This document shows, one piece after another, positions 35,952 through 48,009 of a DNA stretch of 64,000 bases (its first letter is position 1; every line of letters starts with the position of its first letter). A program made the position numbers and the translations under genes. The stretch comes from Symsagittifera roscoffensis (lineage: Eukaryota > Xenacoelomorpha > Acoela > Convolutidae), in assembly GCF_963678635.1 (NCBI RefSeq), contig NC_087071.1, positions 23,572,013 to 23,636,012 of the forward strand. Direction: 5' to 3'. Under the pieces are notes generated by a model, which ran no database searches, had not been told where the DNA came from, and saw only the letters and a program-made list of their open reading frames with translations.

Positions 35952-36095
35952 TATAAAAGTTCCCTATACATTGATGAAAATCATTTAAAAATTTTATACT
36001 GGCCCTTTAATGGGAAAACAGTTGGAATTTTAAGCTCTTCGCTTTTTGGTTTATCACGAATTTACAGGTAAAATTGAAGAAATTTTTGCTAAAAA

Positions 36096-36143
36096 GTGAT
36101 ATTCGAACGTTTTCGCAACTATGTGCATCGTCAAGATTTTTAC
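36096..36143 (-). ncRNA. Hammerhead-like motif, PLE B 5' pseudo-LTR (mutated)
   Basis: Same layout as 27656-27703, but the core C of CTGACGA is T, which should abolish cleavage. Confidence 0.4.
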
Positions 36144-36411
36144 AATAAACTAATCTAAATGACGATAAAACATCAATTTACAAATGTTATTAACAATAAA
36201 TCAAATACAATTTGGTTCTAAACCATCATGATAAAAAATTAGCCAATCACAGTTGACCTCTAAATTTTTATTAAGATTAAAATACTTTTAACCACTAAAA
36301 TTAATTAAACATTTTAAAATTATTTTGTCTGGAAGTTTCGTTTAATTTTGTCATAGTTTTGTTTTAGACATGTACGTTTTACATAAAAAACCAAAAATAT
36401 TTTGGGACTAA

Positions 36412-37092
36412 ATAGTTGCAGTGAAAAAAACTACGAGAAAATAACGACAGATTGAAGTTATAGCTGGAAATTGTCAGGAACCATTCCGAGTTGTGACGAT
36501 TAAGCCGCTACAATCGTTAAAACCCGAATCCCGAGAACAAGGAAGGAAGTTGAGACGACGTGTCTAGTCTTCTTGAAAGAATTACGGACGTTATTTTCCC
36601 GGATTCCAGAATCCAGAGGGGTCTCGGGCCCAAGACTCAAACTGTTTAACAAAAACTTTTAGCTTCGTGGTCATGCCCTGAGTTGGATTTAATTAACATC
36701 CAGGTTCATTTTCAGATAATAAGAAGCTAAGAGTTGAGGGAAAGGGTTGATCCATCTTCGATGGAGATGATGATTTTTATCTACTGAATAAAAACATTAG
36801 TAATATAATAAATGCTAGCAGCCCTGTTTTTAGGAGTGACCTCGTGATCTGGGGATACTGAGACCCAGCCATGAGCTCACTATTTTTGCATATAACTAAG
36901 TTCATATGAGCGTTCTGGTTGAAGCCGGAAAGCAGTAACGTTTTGTCGACCCGATGTTAGGAAAACGACCAAAAGAACTGGCTTTGGCAGAGACGGTGAA
37001 AAGCATGTAGAGCTTTGCTTAGACACTAGCCAGTCGTTTTATAGCTTGGCTCTATTTTCCGTCGATATGTACTTCCGGGCGAATGTTACAAA
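36412..37092. other. Gene-free stretch between PLE B and a LINE
   Basis: No ORF of note. Somewhat higher GC than its surroundings, with a GAATCCCGAGAAC phrase, but no complete tRNA or repeat recognised. Confidence 0.35.
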
Positions 37093-37276
37093 AATTAAGC
37101 GCAATTTCAGGATTGTACCCCGTAAATAATCATAAAAAAATCATAATAATAAACAAGAATTTAGGAAAAATAAATCCAAGGGAGTTATTTTTCCTAAGTT
37201 CTTGTTTATAATTATTTTTAATTATGATTAATATTATGATTATTTACGGGGTAAAATCCTGAAATTTCGCTTAATT
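37093..37276. repeat. 184-bp inverted repeat (foldback)
   Basis: Arms of about 80 bp run from AATTAAGCGCAATTTCAGGA to TTTAGGAAAAATAA and back in reverse complement to TCCTGAAATTTCGCTTAATT, leaving a short centre. Both arms carry CCCGTAAATAATCATAA. It looks like a palindromic MITE or a 3' end structure of the neighbouring LINE. Confidence 0.8.
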
Positions 37277-40200
37277 CAGTTTTTGTCAAAACAAAAGTTT
37301 TAAAATTTTAGTTTTCTAATGTTTTCACAGTTCATGCTTTGGCAGTCAATTTGCCACAAGCATGGATTGTTTTTGTTGATTTTTTCTTTAAAATATCTCA
37401 AGAAAGTTATTAGTTCTTTCATGTTTTTGTGCTCCATGATATCGAATTTGAGGTGTTCATTAAAGGCGTTCGTAAAATTGCAGGCTCTCAGGAAAAAGTC
37501 AGATTCTGAATTTAATGTGCTAGTGATTATATGACCTAAATCTTTCATTTCTGCTGTTTCTTCAAGAACAGTTCCATTTATTTCAATTCCTTACACAGCA
37601 ATTCCAAATTCTCTTCGAATCGATATTTAAAAAAATGGGTTATTGCAAACAATTTTGTAATCGTCTGCGTAGCCAAAACTTGCTGACATTGCACAACCTG
37701 TTAGGTTAATTATATAGAGAATAAACATCAAAGGTCCGAGAATTATTGACCTTTGAGGCACAACACTGTGTGATGGTAATGGCTCGGATACTGCTTGTCC
37801 AATGCGAACATCTTGTTTTCTATCTGTTAGATAATTTTTTTAGTACCTTTAAACATTGTCCTGTGAAACCGAAGCTCCTAATTTTTTTAAATTATCATTG
37901 CATGGTACAACTTGTCGAATGTCTTTTGGAAATCTAGGTAGAGGCAAGCCAAGTGATTTGTTTCAATATTATCATAGTAAGTATATACCTTATGGAGATA
38001 CTCAATGAGGTTTGTAACAGTAGATCGTTTTTCTCGGAAGCCGTGTTGTGAGTTTGAGATGCTAAAATTTACTGATGAAATCATTTTATGGAAAATTAAT
38101 TTTTCTAACACCTTTGAGATAACCGTTAGCAGACTTATTGGTCGGTAGTTTGAGACAATTTGAATGTCTCCCTCTTTGAAGATACGAACAATTTCGCTTA
38201 TTTTCCATGTTGACGGAAAAACACATTAATTATCAATTGTGTTAAAAAGTAGATACAGAGATTTAGAGATAGAACAGCTTAGTTTTTTCAAAAGAATGTT
38301 TCCTAGGTTATCAGGTCCTTTGGCTTTGTTGATATCCAAGTTTTCAAGGTTTTTTTTGATTTCCGTTGTGGTGAAATGGAGATTGCTATTTTACATTCAT
38401 GAGATGGGTTATTCTCGCCTACATAGAGGGAGTGGCTAAAAACTGACTGAAAGTATTTATCATACCTTTTTGCTTTATGGATATTTGACGTAGCTCTTCA
38501 ATCATCCAGGTAGACTTCACCTGGGATTTTATCTGTTTTTCGAATACTTTTAAAGTATTTTTGCAATTTTGAGAAGTTACCATCAACAAATAAGTTTTCT
38601 ACGTATGCTCTTTGGTCTTCGCTTAAGTTTAGATCGAGGTGTTTTTCAATTGTTTTCAGTTTGTCTAACTGACATTCGGTCACGTTTTTTTTCACATTTT
38701 CTGCGCATTGTTTTCAAAATTTTGATGGGATTTGATGTTTCAGATGTTACCCAAAGTCCCAGAGGACTTCAATGTTTTGTTTTCCTGCGAATGTGCTCTT
38801 GGATTATTTTAAGTAGCCAAGTGTATCACAGTTCAGTGAATAGATCAAAATTGCTGTAGCAGTATGGGTTAAATGGGTTTTCATTGATGTATTGATTTAT
38901 TTCGTCCCAGTTTGCTTTCGAGAATGAGATGGAAGCCATTGCAGTCATTCACTTCTTTTTCTCTGATGTAATCAATTTTTAAAATTAGGTGGAGTTTTGC
39001 GTGGTAAGGAGGATGATCCGTTTTATACAAGGACGTGATTCTATTGTCTTTTTTCACGGAGTTAACAAATCTGGGTAGTTGCAGAGTATTACGTCCAGTT
39101 GTATTTCTTCTTTTCCCGTTATCATTTGTTCGAAGTTAAGTTCTGCAAGATTTTCCAGGAAGGCCTGTTCGTCTTCATCAGAAGAGATTAGGGTCTACCA
39201 GTCCGTTTGAGCAAAGTTGATGTCTCCAGTAATCATACTTTTACTTTCTTACTTTTAATTCTATTTGTTTTTGCCTAATAAAATACAGAAAACTCAATAG
39301 GGTTTTTGACGACCGGCAGTATTCGCTTCCTTTGGGGGCACAGTATATGCAAGCTATAATGACGGGGTTTTCGATCAAGAGCTTGACGATAAGGCAGTCC
39401 TTGAAAGTTGAAGGTATGCAGTAGTGAGGTATTTCGTAGTTTATCCCAATTATAACACCTCCGTGTTTTGATTTGCCGTTAACTCTTTGCCTGTCATTCC
39501 TTTGGATGTTAAATTTGCCAAGAATGTTGCTCCTGTCGTCAAATTTTCAGTTAACCATGTCTCTGTTAGACAAATGATATCGTAGATGTTTTTAGATTGG
39601 ATGGCATTCGAGAAGAGAGTTCTTTTAGAATATTCTAAGATGCTTCTGAATTTATACAGTAATAGATTAGCTTTTTGTCTTAGTTAATTGTTGTCTGTTG
39701 TTTCAGATTTAGACGATATCACTATCCATTGGTTTTCCTCCATTGGTTTTTATAGCTTGCCATCCCTTACACTAAATTTTTCCGTACTTTGCCCCTGATC
39801 TATAAGTTCTCTTATTTTCTGTAAAGATTCGTTTTCTATCGCGGCTTCTTCGTTTGTTAGTTCCTTGCTTATGAATACTGGAGCTCCGTAGTTTTTCAGT
39901 TTTCGTGCTGATGATAAGATCAACCGTTTCAACCATACATTTGGCAGTTTAAGAAGTATCGTTCTGTCACGATCATTACCTCTTTGGCCTAGTCTAATCA
40001 AGTCGTTCAATTTACATTTAACCTCCGTATGAGTCAGGATTTTTGTACTTTGCAGAAGTCGTGTTCTTGGCGCTTTCTAGGATTCTTGTCATCGCTCTTT
40101 TTTACTCTTCTTATCCTTATTCCTAATGTCTGGTTATTGTTTTTGTTTTTGTCCGATGTGGTTAAGTTTGATTCCTTTTTGATTTGTTTTTATTTCTGGT

Positions 40201-40605
40201 TTTGCTGGTTTTTAATTTCCGAGACTGTCTCCTTAAGTTCTTTCATCTCAATTTACTTTTTTCAAGTTTCTCCTCCTTCACTGGGCCTGGTTTTGCCAGT
40301 AGTGACTTTATCTTTTCTTGATGGTTTGCCGAAACGCACGTGTTTCACAGTAAAAGTATGTTCATGCCCAATTCCTTTATACCTGACAATGCGTTGTTAC
40401 TAAGTTTGGTGCACTTTGTTGTCAGATGCATTCTACATCCACATGTTATGCAATCAAAAGATTGTTCTCTTGCATTTATATTGTTATTGCAAGTTTTGCA
40501 TGTATTTTCCGCCATATGGTGGTAGTTTTTGATGCCAGTTTTCAATGTACATATTGGACAACTTTTTTTCGACGTTGACAAAAAGCAAATAATCAGAGCT
40601 ATCAT
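37277..40605 (-). mobile_element. Degraded LINE with PHD-like ORF1, endonuclease and RT
   Basis: Minus strand, in order: ORF1 start with zinc cluster CPIC, CKTCNNN, DCITCGCRMH (40345-40605); ORF1 middle LIRLGQRGNDRDRTILLKLP (39750-40010); endonuclease piece ITGDINFAQTDW near 39200-39240; linker QRAYVENLFVDGNFSKLQKY and IRKTDKIPGEV (38498-38695); RT piece SQHGFREKRSTVTNLIEYLH with LYLDFQKTFDKLYH (37887-38111). Many stops and shifts. CR1/Jockey-like by order and motifs. Confidence 0.8.
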
Positions 40606-40609
40606 CTAT

Positions 40610-40790
40610 GAAAAGATTAAAATTTGAAGAGATTTTTGCTAAGCAGTACATTTTGAACGTTTCCGCAACTATGTGCATCTTCAGGATTTTTACAATAAAC
40701 TAATCTAAATGACGATAAAACATCAATTTACAAATTTTTTTACGATAACTTACATATATTTTGGTTTTAAACCATCATGTTAAAATTTTT
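40610..40790 (-). repeat. Solo PLE pseudo-LTR fragment with hammerhead-like motif
   Basis: Resembles 36075-36235. Motif at 40646-40693 reads CTGAAGA, hairpin TGCA-CATAGT-TGCG, GAAA, CGTTC. Here helix II is a clean four-pair stem and G12 is in place, so this diverged copy fits the hammerhead consensus better than the young copies do. Confidence 0.6.
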
Positions 40791-41179
40791 ATTACCAATA
40801 TTTGTAATTAAAATTTTATACCGAGTTATTATCGCTAAAGCTACTTAGGAAGATTTTGGTGTAAGTCTGGTGTTTTTGTTTTGGAATATTCAAAATTGTC
40901 AATGTTATCGAACAACCTCCTAAGTAAATTCTTTGTGATTATGTTCATTGACTGCAACGAAATAAGAATTTTTTGAGAGTTGAACAAACGAGAAAGGTAA
41001 TAAATTTCTATGGGTTGCCGTTTTTTTCCATTAGGTCAAATTGGTTGCCTCTCAAGCGCACTAATGGGGACCGATCGTTTAGCAGACCAATCTTTTAGCG
41101 TAAAAAGTGAAAAATGAGTTTTTTAGCAGACCAACGTAATAAATTGATGGATGATTATTTGACAGACTCAAAAAAAGTT

Positions 41180-43100
41180 TGCAGGACTTGATTGACAGAA
41201 TCAAAAAGACAATACAGAAAATGGCAATGCAGGACTTGATTTTCTGAAATTGCTTACTAAGCTGATAAAACTCATTGGAGTTGGCGAAAATTCCGAACTT
41301 CTCAGACCTTTCTTTTTTGGCGCAAAGCTTATCGCCCTCATAAAGATAGACGGAGGGTTAAGACCGGTTGCCATAGGCAACAAGCTGAGGCTTATCGTGT
41401 CCAAATGCGCTGGCAGCAAAGCCCTCTCCGAGCGATAAAATTTTTTCGGAATTGTACAGGCAGGATGCGGTACTAAACGAGGAGCAGAAATAGCTGCACA
41501 CTCGTTTTGAAACCTATTTGAATGCGACGACAGTCCAAAATGCACTGTTTTTTTAAAAAGAGATTTTAAGAATGCCTTTAACTCTCGAAACAATGCTAAT
41601 CATATTTTTTCAAATCGCCCCGAAATGTATATTTACACTCATAGCGCGTATAGTAAACCTAGTTACCTTTTTTACGGAAGCTCTATCATAATGTCCGAAG
41701 ACGGAACTCAGCAAGGTGATCCTGAAGCCCCACCCCTTTTTGCGGAAACAATTCATACACTAGTCAAACTGTTGGAGTCGAAAATTAACATCTGGTATTT
41801 AGATGATAGAAATTTAGCCGACGACTACAAGGTAGTACTCCGGGACCTTAAAAATATTCTGAAATCGGAAAAAATTTACGGCCAGAGCTTGAACACTGAG
41901 AAGTGCGAGCTTTGCTTTTTGGGACCGACTACGAGTACGCGATATAATTCAATCCTAACAACAAAAACAAAAGAAGAACTCCACATTTTTGGATTTCCAA
42001 TCGGCGAACTTTGCCGAAAAAAAATGCTCGACGAAAAGATTCGGGAGCTTGAAAAAATCTCGGATGTCATTGACAAACAAGACGTCCATTATGGTTTTAA
42101 CACCTGAACAATTGCTTTATCATGCCAAAACTCATATATTTTTTGCGTATGAGCCCTTGTTTTTTGCAAAGTGATTTTTTGGAACGCTAAGACAATTTAC
42201 TTAAAAATTGGTTATGCATGGTCGCTAATGTGAAAATGGATAATAACCAGGTTTTACAAGCAGTTCTCCCGGTAGCCAAAGGTGAGGTGGGCGTTTTTTC
42301 CGCTCGTCTACTAGCTTTACCCGCTTTCTTAGCCTCAGCAGTAGGAGCGAAAAAAGCCTCAAGCTAAGTTTTTGGTTTGGAACATGTTGATGGAACCTAT
42401 GATGATGCGCTTAAACGGTGATTCGAACTTGGAAAAATTGAATTGGCTCCGGAAAACGAAATCCAAAAAAAAGTGGACAGAGCCAACTTTTGACAGCGAA
42501 ATCGCAGACCTGATTTTACGACTCGAACCAACGGAAGTAAAACGATTCAAAGCGTTCCGAGATAGGTTTGGCTCCCAATGATTGAGCGTCATCCCGTGCA
42601 AACACTTGAAATTAAAACTGTCGAATTAACAACTCAGAATTGCGATAGGACTTCGATTAGGCTCAAAATCTTAAGAGCGGCATAAATTCGTGCGCGGAAA
42701 AAACGTTTCCGAGGATTGTTGGCTTGGTCTTTCTTGTCTCAAACGTGCATGGAAATTCTTTAGGCATCCAAACCTGAATGCCCCTATTAAGCAGAGTTTA
42801 TCTCCTGCTCACATTCTGTCTGTTTTAGAACCCTGGCACCTCTACAGGACCCATCAGAAGCGACCAGACGGTTTGACGCTCGTTCCATGGCCTGTATGTA
42901 AGCAGCTCTTGTGGGATTGAGATGTAACTGTTGTAGACTCCTTAGCTCCTAGTAGGATTAGTGCCGGGTCTGTTTGTAACCCTGGTACGGCTGCCGCTGA
43001 AGCGGAAGAGCAAATAAATTACAAGTAAAAAGACTTAGTAGATGATGGGTATCTTTTTCAACCGCTAGCTTTTGAGATTCAGGCCAAAAATTTTTTTGAA
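41180..43100 (+). mobile_element. Relic of a retroelement with RT and PD-(D/E)XK-like nuclease
   Basis: Plus-strand fragments in order: IDGGLRPVAIGNKLRLIVSK (41345-41410), SEDGTQQGDPEAPPLFAET (about 41695-41750), WYLDD (41790-41807), KCELCF, a degraded middle, then HQKRPDGLTLVPW and LLWD with VTVVDSLAPS (42850-42950) and an Ala/Glu-rich stretch. The RPDGxTxxPW ... WDxTVVD block is the nuclease-like end typical of a widespread invertebrate element class with RPIAVG-type RT. Multiple stops and shifts. Confidence 0.75.
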
Positions 43101-43619
43101 CAAGCTTTGTAAGAAGCTAGCAAGATTCTTCCTGGCAATACAGAGCGAACGCTGCTTGCGTAGTTGGAACAATAAATGACAAAATAACACAGTACAGTAT
43201 ATTTTCTCGTTTCAAGTTGCATGTTCTTATTGAAGAAACGTAACCCGTATCGAGTCTAATTGTAAGGACATCAACACTTGTCATCTTCTTTTATCATTAT
43301 CACTAGAAATTTCCAAGGATTTTGACTGGAATACGTGATGAAGGGATTCCTGACTGTAACCTTGGTTCCTATGATACTTTTGACCTTCTGATTATATAGA
43401 AAAGACGCACAGTCTGGGGCCAAGCTTCCCCATTTAAGTGAATTATCTCACAATTTGTCAACAAAACTATCAACTTCAAAAACACAACAGCATAACTTAG
43501 CGGCAAAACAAAGATTTACGCGCACAATAACACTCGTGTTGAAATTAAGAGCAGCAGAGCAAGCGGTCGCTAATCGCTAATGCCGCGTTTGAAGTTAGCT
43601 ATCACACTTTATAATTATT

Positions 43620-46350
43620 TTGAGTCTGCTAAAGAACCCGTCTGCTAAAATCGCTAGCACCCGCACAAATAACATCACTATAGTGCCAGCGCACACTATT
43701 TTTATCTTTTTGTTAATTATTTTATTTTTACTAATGTTAATACTTCTCATTTTAATAATTTTTTTGTCAAATTCACTTTATTGCTGCGGCGACATCAACC
43801 CAAGTCCAGGTCCATTCGTTCAATTTAATGAAATATCGGATCGACTAAACGATTACAAAAACAACATAAAGATTTACACCTAAACTGCAGGAGTTTATAA
43901 AAAAAATATAGAGTCTAAGGAAACTAGTAAGCAAGTGTGTTAAACACAATTATGGGTTCTCTGAAATCTGGTTTAAGAACTCTAATGATAACAAGTTATG
44001 GACACTAGATAGTGATCATTTTGTCTTCTATAGATCAGCAGTCGCAAGCAAAAAAAACAAAAGGAGGGGGCGTCATCCAATCATTTCTAAGTTCTTGAAC
44101 CCTAAACTACGCACAGATCTATACCTATTTCTGGGTAGAATTTAAAAATCAAAAAACAAAACTGAAAGATCAACATTGTTAAATTTTTCCTATAATCCAA
44201 ATAAATCTGACAAACAGAGTTTGTCGACGAACGTGCTCTGTTAGTTGACTTCGCATAATCTTATAGTTCATATAAAATTCTCTTGGGCGACTACAAACTT
44301 AACTGTTTGAATACTGAAAAAAAAATCTTTAACGCCCTATAATTTAGAATTTGTCCAATAAATCGACACCAACTCATGTTCAGTTCAAGGTTCTAACCAG
44401 CATTAACTGCAATAACAAGCTTTAAACATGTTCAAAGTTCTAAAATCCATTATAGTAAGCTGCCTGGAAAGAAGCGCACCACACAAAACAGTCTAGAGAC
44501 GTAATGAAAATCAAAAATTAACCTGAAAGACGATAATTCTATATGAAAACTGTTCAATCCTAAAACAACTGAGCGACAGAAAAAGAATACAAAAAATGAC
44601 ACAAGAAACTCGAAAAGATCAGCAAAACAAATCACACTGCTAAAAATTTCATTTGGTGAAGCAATAACAAACAACTTTAAAACAAAAAAAACTTCTCGAA
44701 TTACAATTTTTCTAGACTCGGATGTTTTTTTTTAGGTAAAAAAATTAAAAAAGTAATTGATTCAACCATCATAAGCGCGAGGACAAAAATGAACTCAAAC
44801 AAAATTTTATTTTCGGTTTGTAAGAGAAAAAGAATGTAACATAAAAATAGTAAACTTTAAAACTAATAAACCAACCGGACCTTCTGATGTTCCAGCTTGG
44901 GCTCTAAAAGATGGGTGTAATGAAACATATCCACACTTTACAATTCTTATAAATGAATGTACTAAGTACATTTTATTTCGAGCTAGGCTCAAAAGAGCTT
45001 TTGTTACCCCAATATACAAAACATGACCCAGAAACTGCAGAAAACTGTAGAATAATCTCTATAACAGCTGCACTCTCTAAAGGTTTTGAGAATTTACTAT
45101 ACAAACAAATCATTGAATACTTTTATCTAATAACTTGCTCAGAAAAACCGAATTTGGTTTCAGAACCTCATATTCAATGATGGGCGCCATCCTTTATTGC
45201 ACTGAGTTCTTCCGCAAATCGATGGATGAAAATAAACATGTTACCATATCTTTACTAGATTTATAAAAAGCGTTCAATTCTATCAACCACGATCATTTAA
45301 AGAACAAATTGTATGATGTGAGATTCTCCTAATCAGCAATTGAAATTATTCATAGCGTTATAAACAAAAGAGAGCAGAAAACTGTAGTAAATAATACTGA
45401 ATCCAATTGGATCTCTTTTCGCCAGGGTGCACCTCAAGGTACTGATTTTCATTCTATACATAAATGATTTGAACAAAAATTTAACTGAATCTTGCAAAGC
45501 GGTACAATATGTAAATGATAAACTACTATTTGTGATGATAATGACATCAAAAATGCTCTACAGCTATTGCAAAGGTCCTGTCAGAGTTCTTCTCTGTTCG
45601 TCACAAAACATTCTTTAAAACTTAATACAAAGAAAACTGATCAAATATCATGGCCGAAACCACAATTTGGAAATCTGGTATAAGTTTATTGATAACAAAA
45701 TGGAAGAAAAGCCAGCAGTTAAGTATTTGGTGGTAGTTCTAGATCCATTTGTAACCTTTCAGGGAGGAGTTAAAAATAAATTAAGAAAAATAGCTTGCGG
45801 TATCAAAACATTACAATCAATAAGAAAACCACTGACAAATAAAAACCGATTACTATTACTGAAATCTTCATTCATAAGCCATCTGCACCACCCAGGAAAT
45901 TTGTTAAGCAGTTTGATTTCTAAGAAAACTGCTCAAAAAACAACTGAGTTTGGCAATAAAGACCTGCTGTGACAGAAGAAAAAGTGATTCTTCATCCGCT
46001 CCTAACCTGGAATACAAGATACTTCAAGTTTTCTTGTTTCTCGATTGGAAAACAGTTTGCCATCTATGGAAAAAAAACATAAACTACTACCGACATACAC
46101 AAATATCAAGTACATGAACAACACAATTGACGAGAACAAAAGAACTAAAAAACTACATTTTCAAGCAAGATTTAGCAGTCATTATATCGAAAAAATGTTT
46201 TTCAGATAATCAGTTCTTATTTGGAGCCAAATTCGAAAAACAAATTCAAACATACATAAACAGCAGCAGTTTAACTTAGAAGACTTTGAAACTTATATTT
46301 GAGGAATATTTTCTATCTAATTTTTGTGAAGATCTTTGTATGGCAACTTA
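43620..46350 (+). mobile_element. Degraded L2/CR1-like LINE
   Basis: Starts with a Leu/Ile-rich membrane-like segment and CGDINPSPGP (43785-43814), the leader that precedes the endonuclease in L2/CR1-type ORF2. The endonuclease region is unreadable by stops. RT pieces follow: NKPTGPSDVPAWALKDG (about 44860), ITAALSKGFENLLYKQI, a damaged SLLD-KAFNSINHDHL (45250-45300), RQGAPQG (about 45420) and YVND (about 45510). C-terminal LLLLKSSFISHLHH is near 45860. Dead. Confidence 0.72.
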
Positions 46351-46499
46351 TGGAAAATCAACATGGAAACAAATTAATTTAATTGAAGTTGAATTTTGAA
46401 CAATTAGTTTACATAATTTGTAGATAAGTATTTAAACCAGAAAATTTGTGACTTGCACTTGCTTAATAATATTATTATCATTTTCAAATTGAGAATTTC

Positions 46500-47405
46500 A
46501 TTTTTTTAAATTAGCCAATCACAGTTTACTTCTAAATTAGTATTTAGATTAAAATACTTTCAACCTCTACAATTAATTGAAAATTTGAAAATTATTTGCC
46601 TGGAAGTTGTTGAGTCATAATGTTGATTTAGACATGTACGTTTTGAATGAAAAATCGAAACTATACTGGGAATAAATCTTCAGTGTTATCTTCCTGCTCC
46701 TAAACTCATCGCGCGTGTTCAAGTACGATTTCTCTTTCTTGATATCTATTGCCTCTATTGACAACAACTTTGTTTGGTTGTTCGACCTATCTCTAATTTC
46801 CCAGCTAAGGTCTGCGCTATTTCCCTCAATTCTAGTGGCCAAATGTGGAACAGTTTGTCCGACATAGGTGAAAATGCATCCACTACATGACAGTTTAAAA
46901 ACCGTTCTTGACTTGAGGTCATTAGAAAAAGCTGACTTCAGGGATGGTAAACATAATTCTAGTTTTTTTGTGGTCAAAACCATTTGAACATTGGATAAAT
47001 TTCGTAACCTGTTAGCAACATATTGGCTTTAGTTACCTCTATATTGCACCATCATTATTGGGGGCTTCACATCCTTTGGTGATTGTGTTGATGAACTCCT
47101 CTCACTATCCAGTGGCTTGCCCTTACCCTCGATGATTTTGAACAGGACCCTTGCCGCCACCTTTGCGAACCAATTTTCAGGGTACTGATTTGTCAGCCAT
47201 TGCGCCCTATAAAATTCCATAGCCTTATGGCCTCTGTTGTTTGCTTCTGATATTGCAAATCAGCTCTGACAGTCTTTAGTGACACAAACAATCGCACGCA
47301 GAGTTTTCAGCTCCAAGTCAGCACTCTCGTGCGGCTTCAAATATTCCTTGAGCTACTCCGGTTAGTTTTGTTTGCTCTTTTAGAGTAGCTGTTTTTTTTT
47401 GCTGG
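46500..47405 (-). mobile_element. PLE copy C: internally deleted (GIY-YIG joined to ORF1)
   Basis: Minus strand: pseudo-LTR trace 46500-46680, GIY-YIG part 46615-46983 (LSCSGCIFTYVGQTVPHL, LLSIEAIDIKKEKSYLN), thumb 47029-47220 (QWLTNQYPENWFAKVAA). Directly after it, at about 47229, ORF1 sequence homologous to 30735-30910 follows. The RT with the PHD finger is missing. Confidence 0.8.
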
Positions 47406-47409
47406 AATA

Positions 47410-47702
47410 ATGCCCAATATTTAGTTTCATTGACTTACCAATGTAATCAGGGTCTCAAAACGCCAATTTACCTCATCTGTACTGTTTTTTTGCTTCGCGT
47501 GCATAAAAAACAAATATATGAGACGAGTTAAATTTTCACACTGACTGCTTTCATTTTCTCGCTCCGAATGTTTCACGTCGAATGAACAAATCAGCTGAGT
47601 TAAGAAAGATTTCTCCAACTAGCAAAAATTAAGGCAGATGAAGAAAACTGCCATTTTTAGACCAGGATTACATTGGTAAGTCATTGAAACTAAATATTGA
47701 TA
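47410..47702. repeat. About 290-bp element with 60-70 bp inverted ends
   Basis: Left end (CAATATTTAGTTTCATTGAC, TTACCAATGTAATCAGGGTC) and right end are reverse complements over roughly 40 bp with two mismatches and less well to about 70 bp (CTCATCTG). It follows the PLE C remnant directly. No ORF beyond a short frame; a MITE or foldback element. Confidence 0.65.
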
Positions 47703-47777
47703 GTTCCATAGATGATAGCTCTGGTACTTTGCCTTTTGTAACATTCGTCCAGACATTACCCAGTGACGGATATAAAA

Positions 47778-47984
47778 TTAAGTACCTATTGACGTCTGGC
47801 TGCCGTCAGTTACCTTAACTGTACCCATTTCTAGCCCTCTTGATCTACCCAGACTTTTGTCTGGTGTGTTCAGGGCTAAGTAATAAGTTACAGTTTTTAA
47901 GCCATCAGCCAAACGACTTTTGATCAGTTTTCGTTTACATGCGAAAATATCCACATAGCTGAGTCTCGGAACCCCAGACCTCAT
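47778..47984 (-). CDS. Unidentified short ORF fragment
   Basis: 68 residues (GVPRLSYVDIFACKRKL, LNTPDKSLGRSRGLEMG), more protein-like than its surroundings. No ATG context or partner found; possibly a mobile-element fragment. Not recognised. Confidence 0.2.
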   Translation of the reverse strand: MRSGVPRLSYVDIFACKRKLIKSRLADGLKTVTYYLALNTPDKSLGRSRGLEMGTVKVTDGSQTSIGT

Positions 47985-48009
47985 GAAATTTTATCCAATC
48001 CCATTTCAC

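Larger units (their letters stand above)
32040..36411 (-). mobile_element. Penelope-like element, copy B (defective)
   Basis: Layout on the minus strand: 5' pseudo-LTR 35872-36411, ORF1 remains 35280-35951, RT ORF remains 32400-35130, 3' pseudo-LTR 32040-32400 (shorter at its far end). ORF1 is broken by small indels. A segment of about 240 bp unrelated to copy A (32472-32710) interrupts the GIY-YIG coding part and begins with a patch of pseudo-LTR sequence. Near 34985-35025 the N-terminal coding region is replaced by three tandem AGGGACCCTA-like units. Confidence 0.9.
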
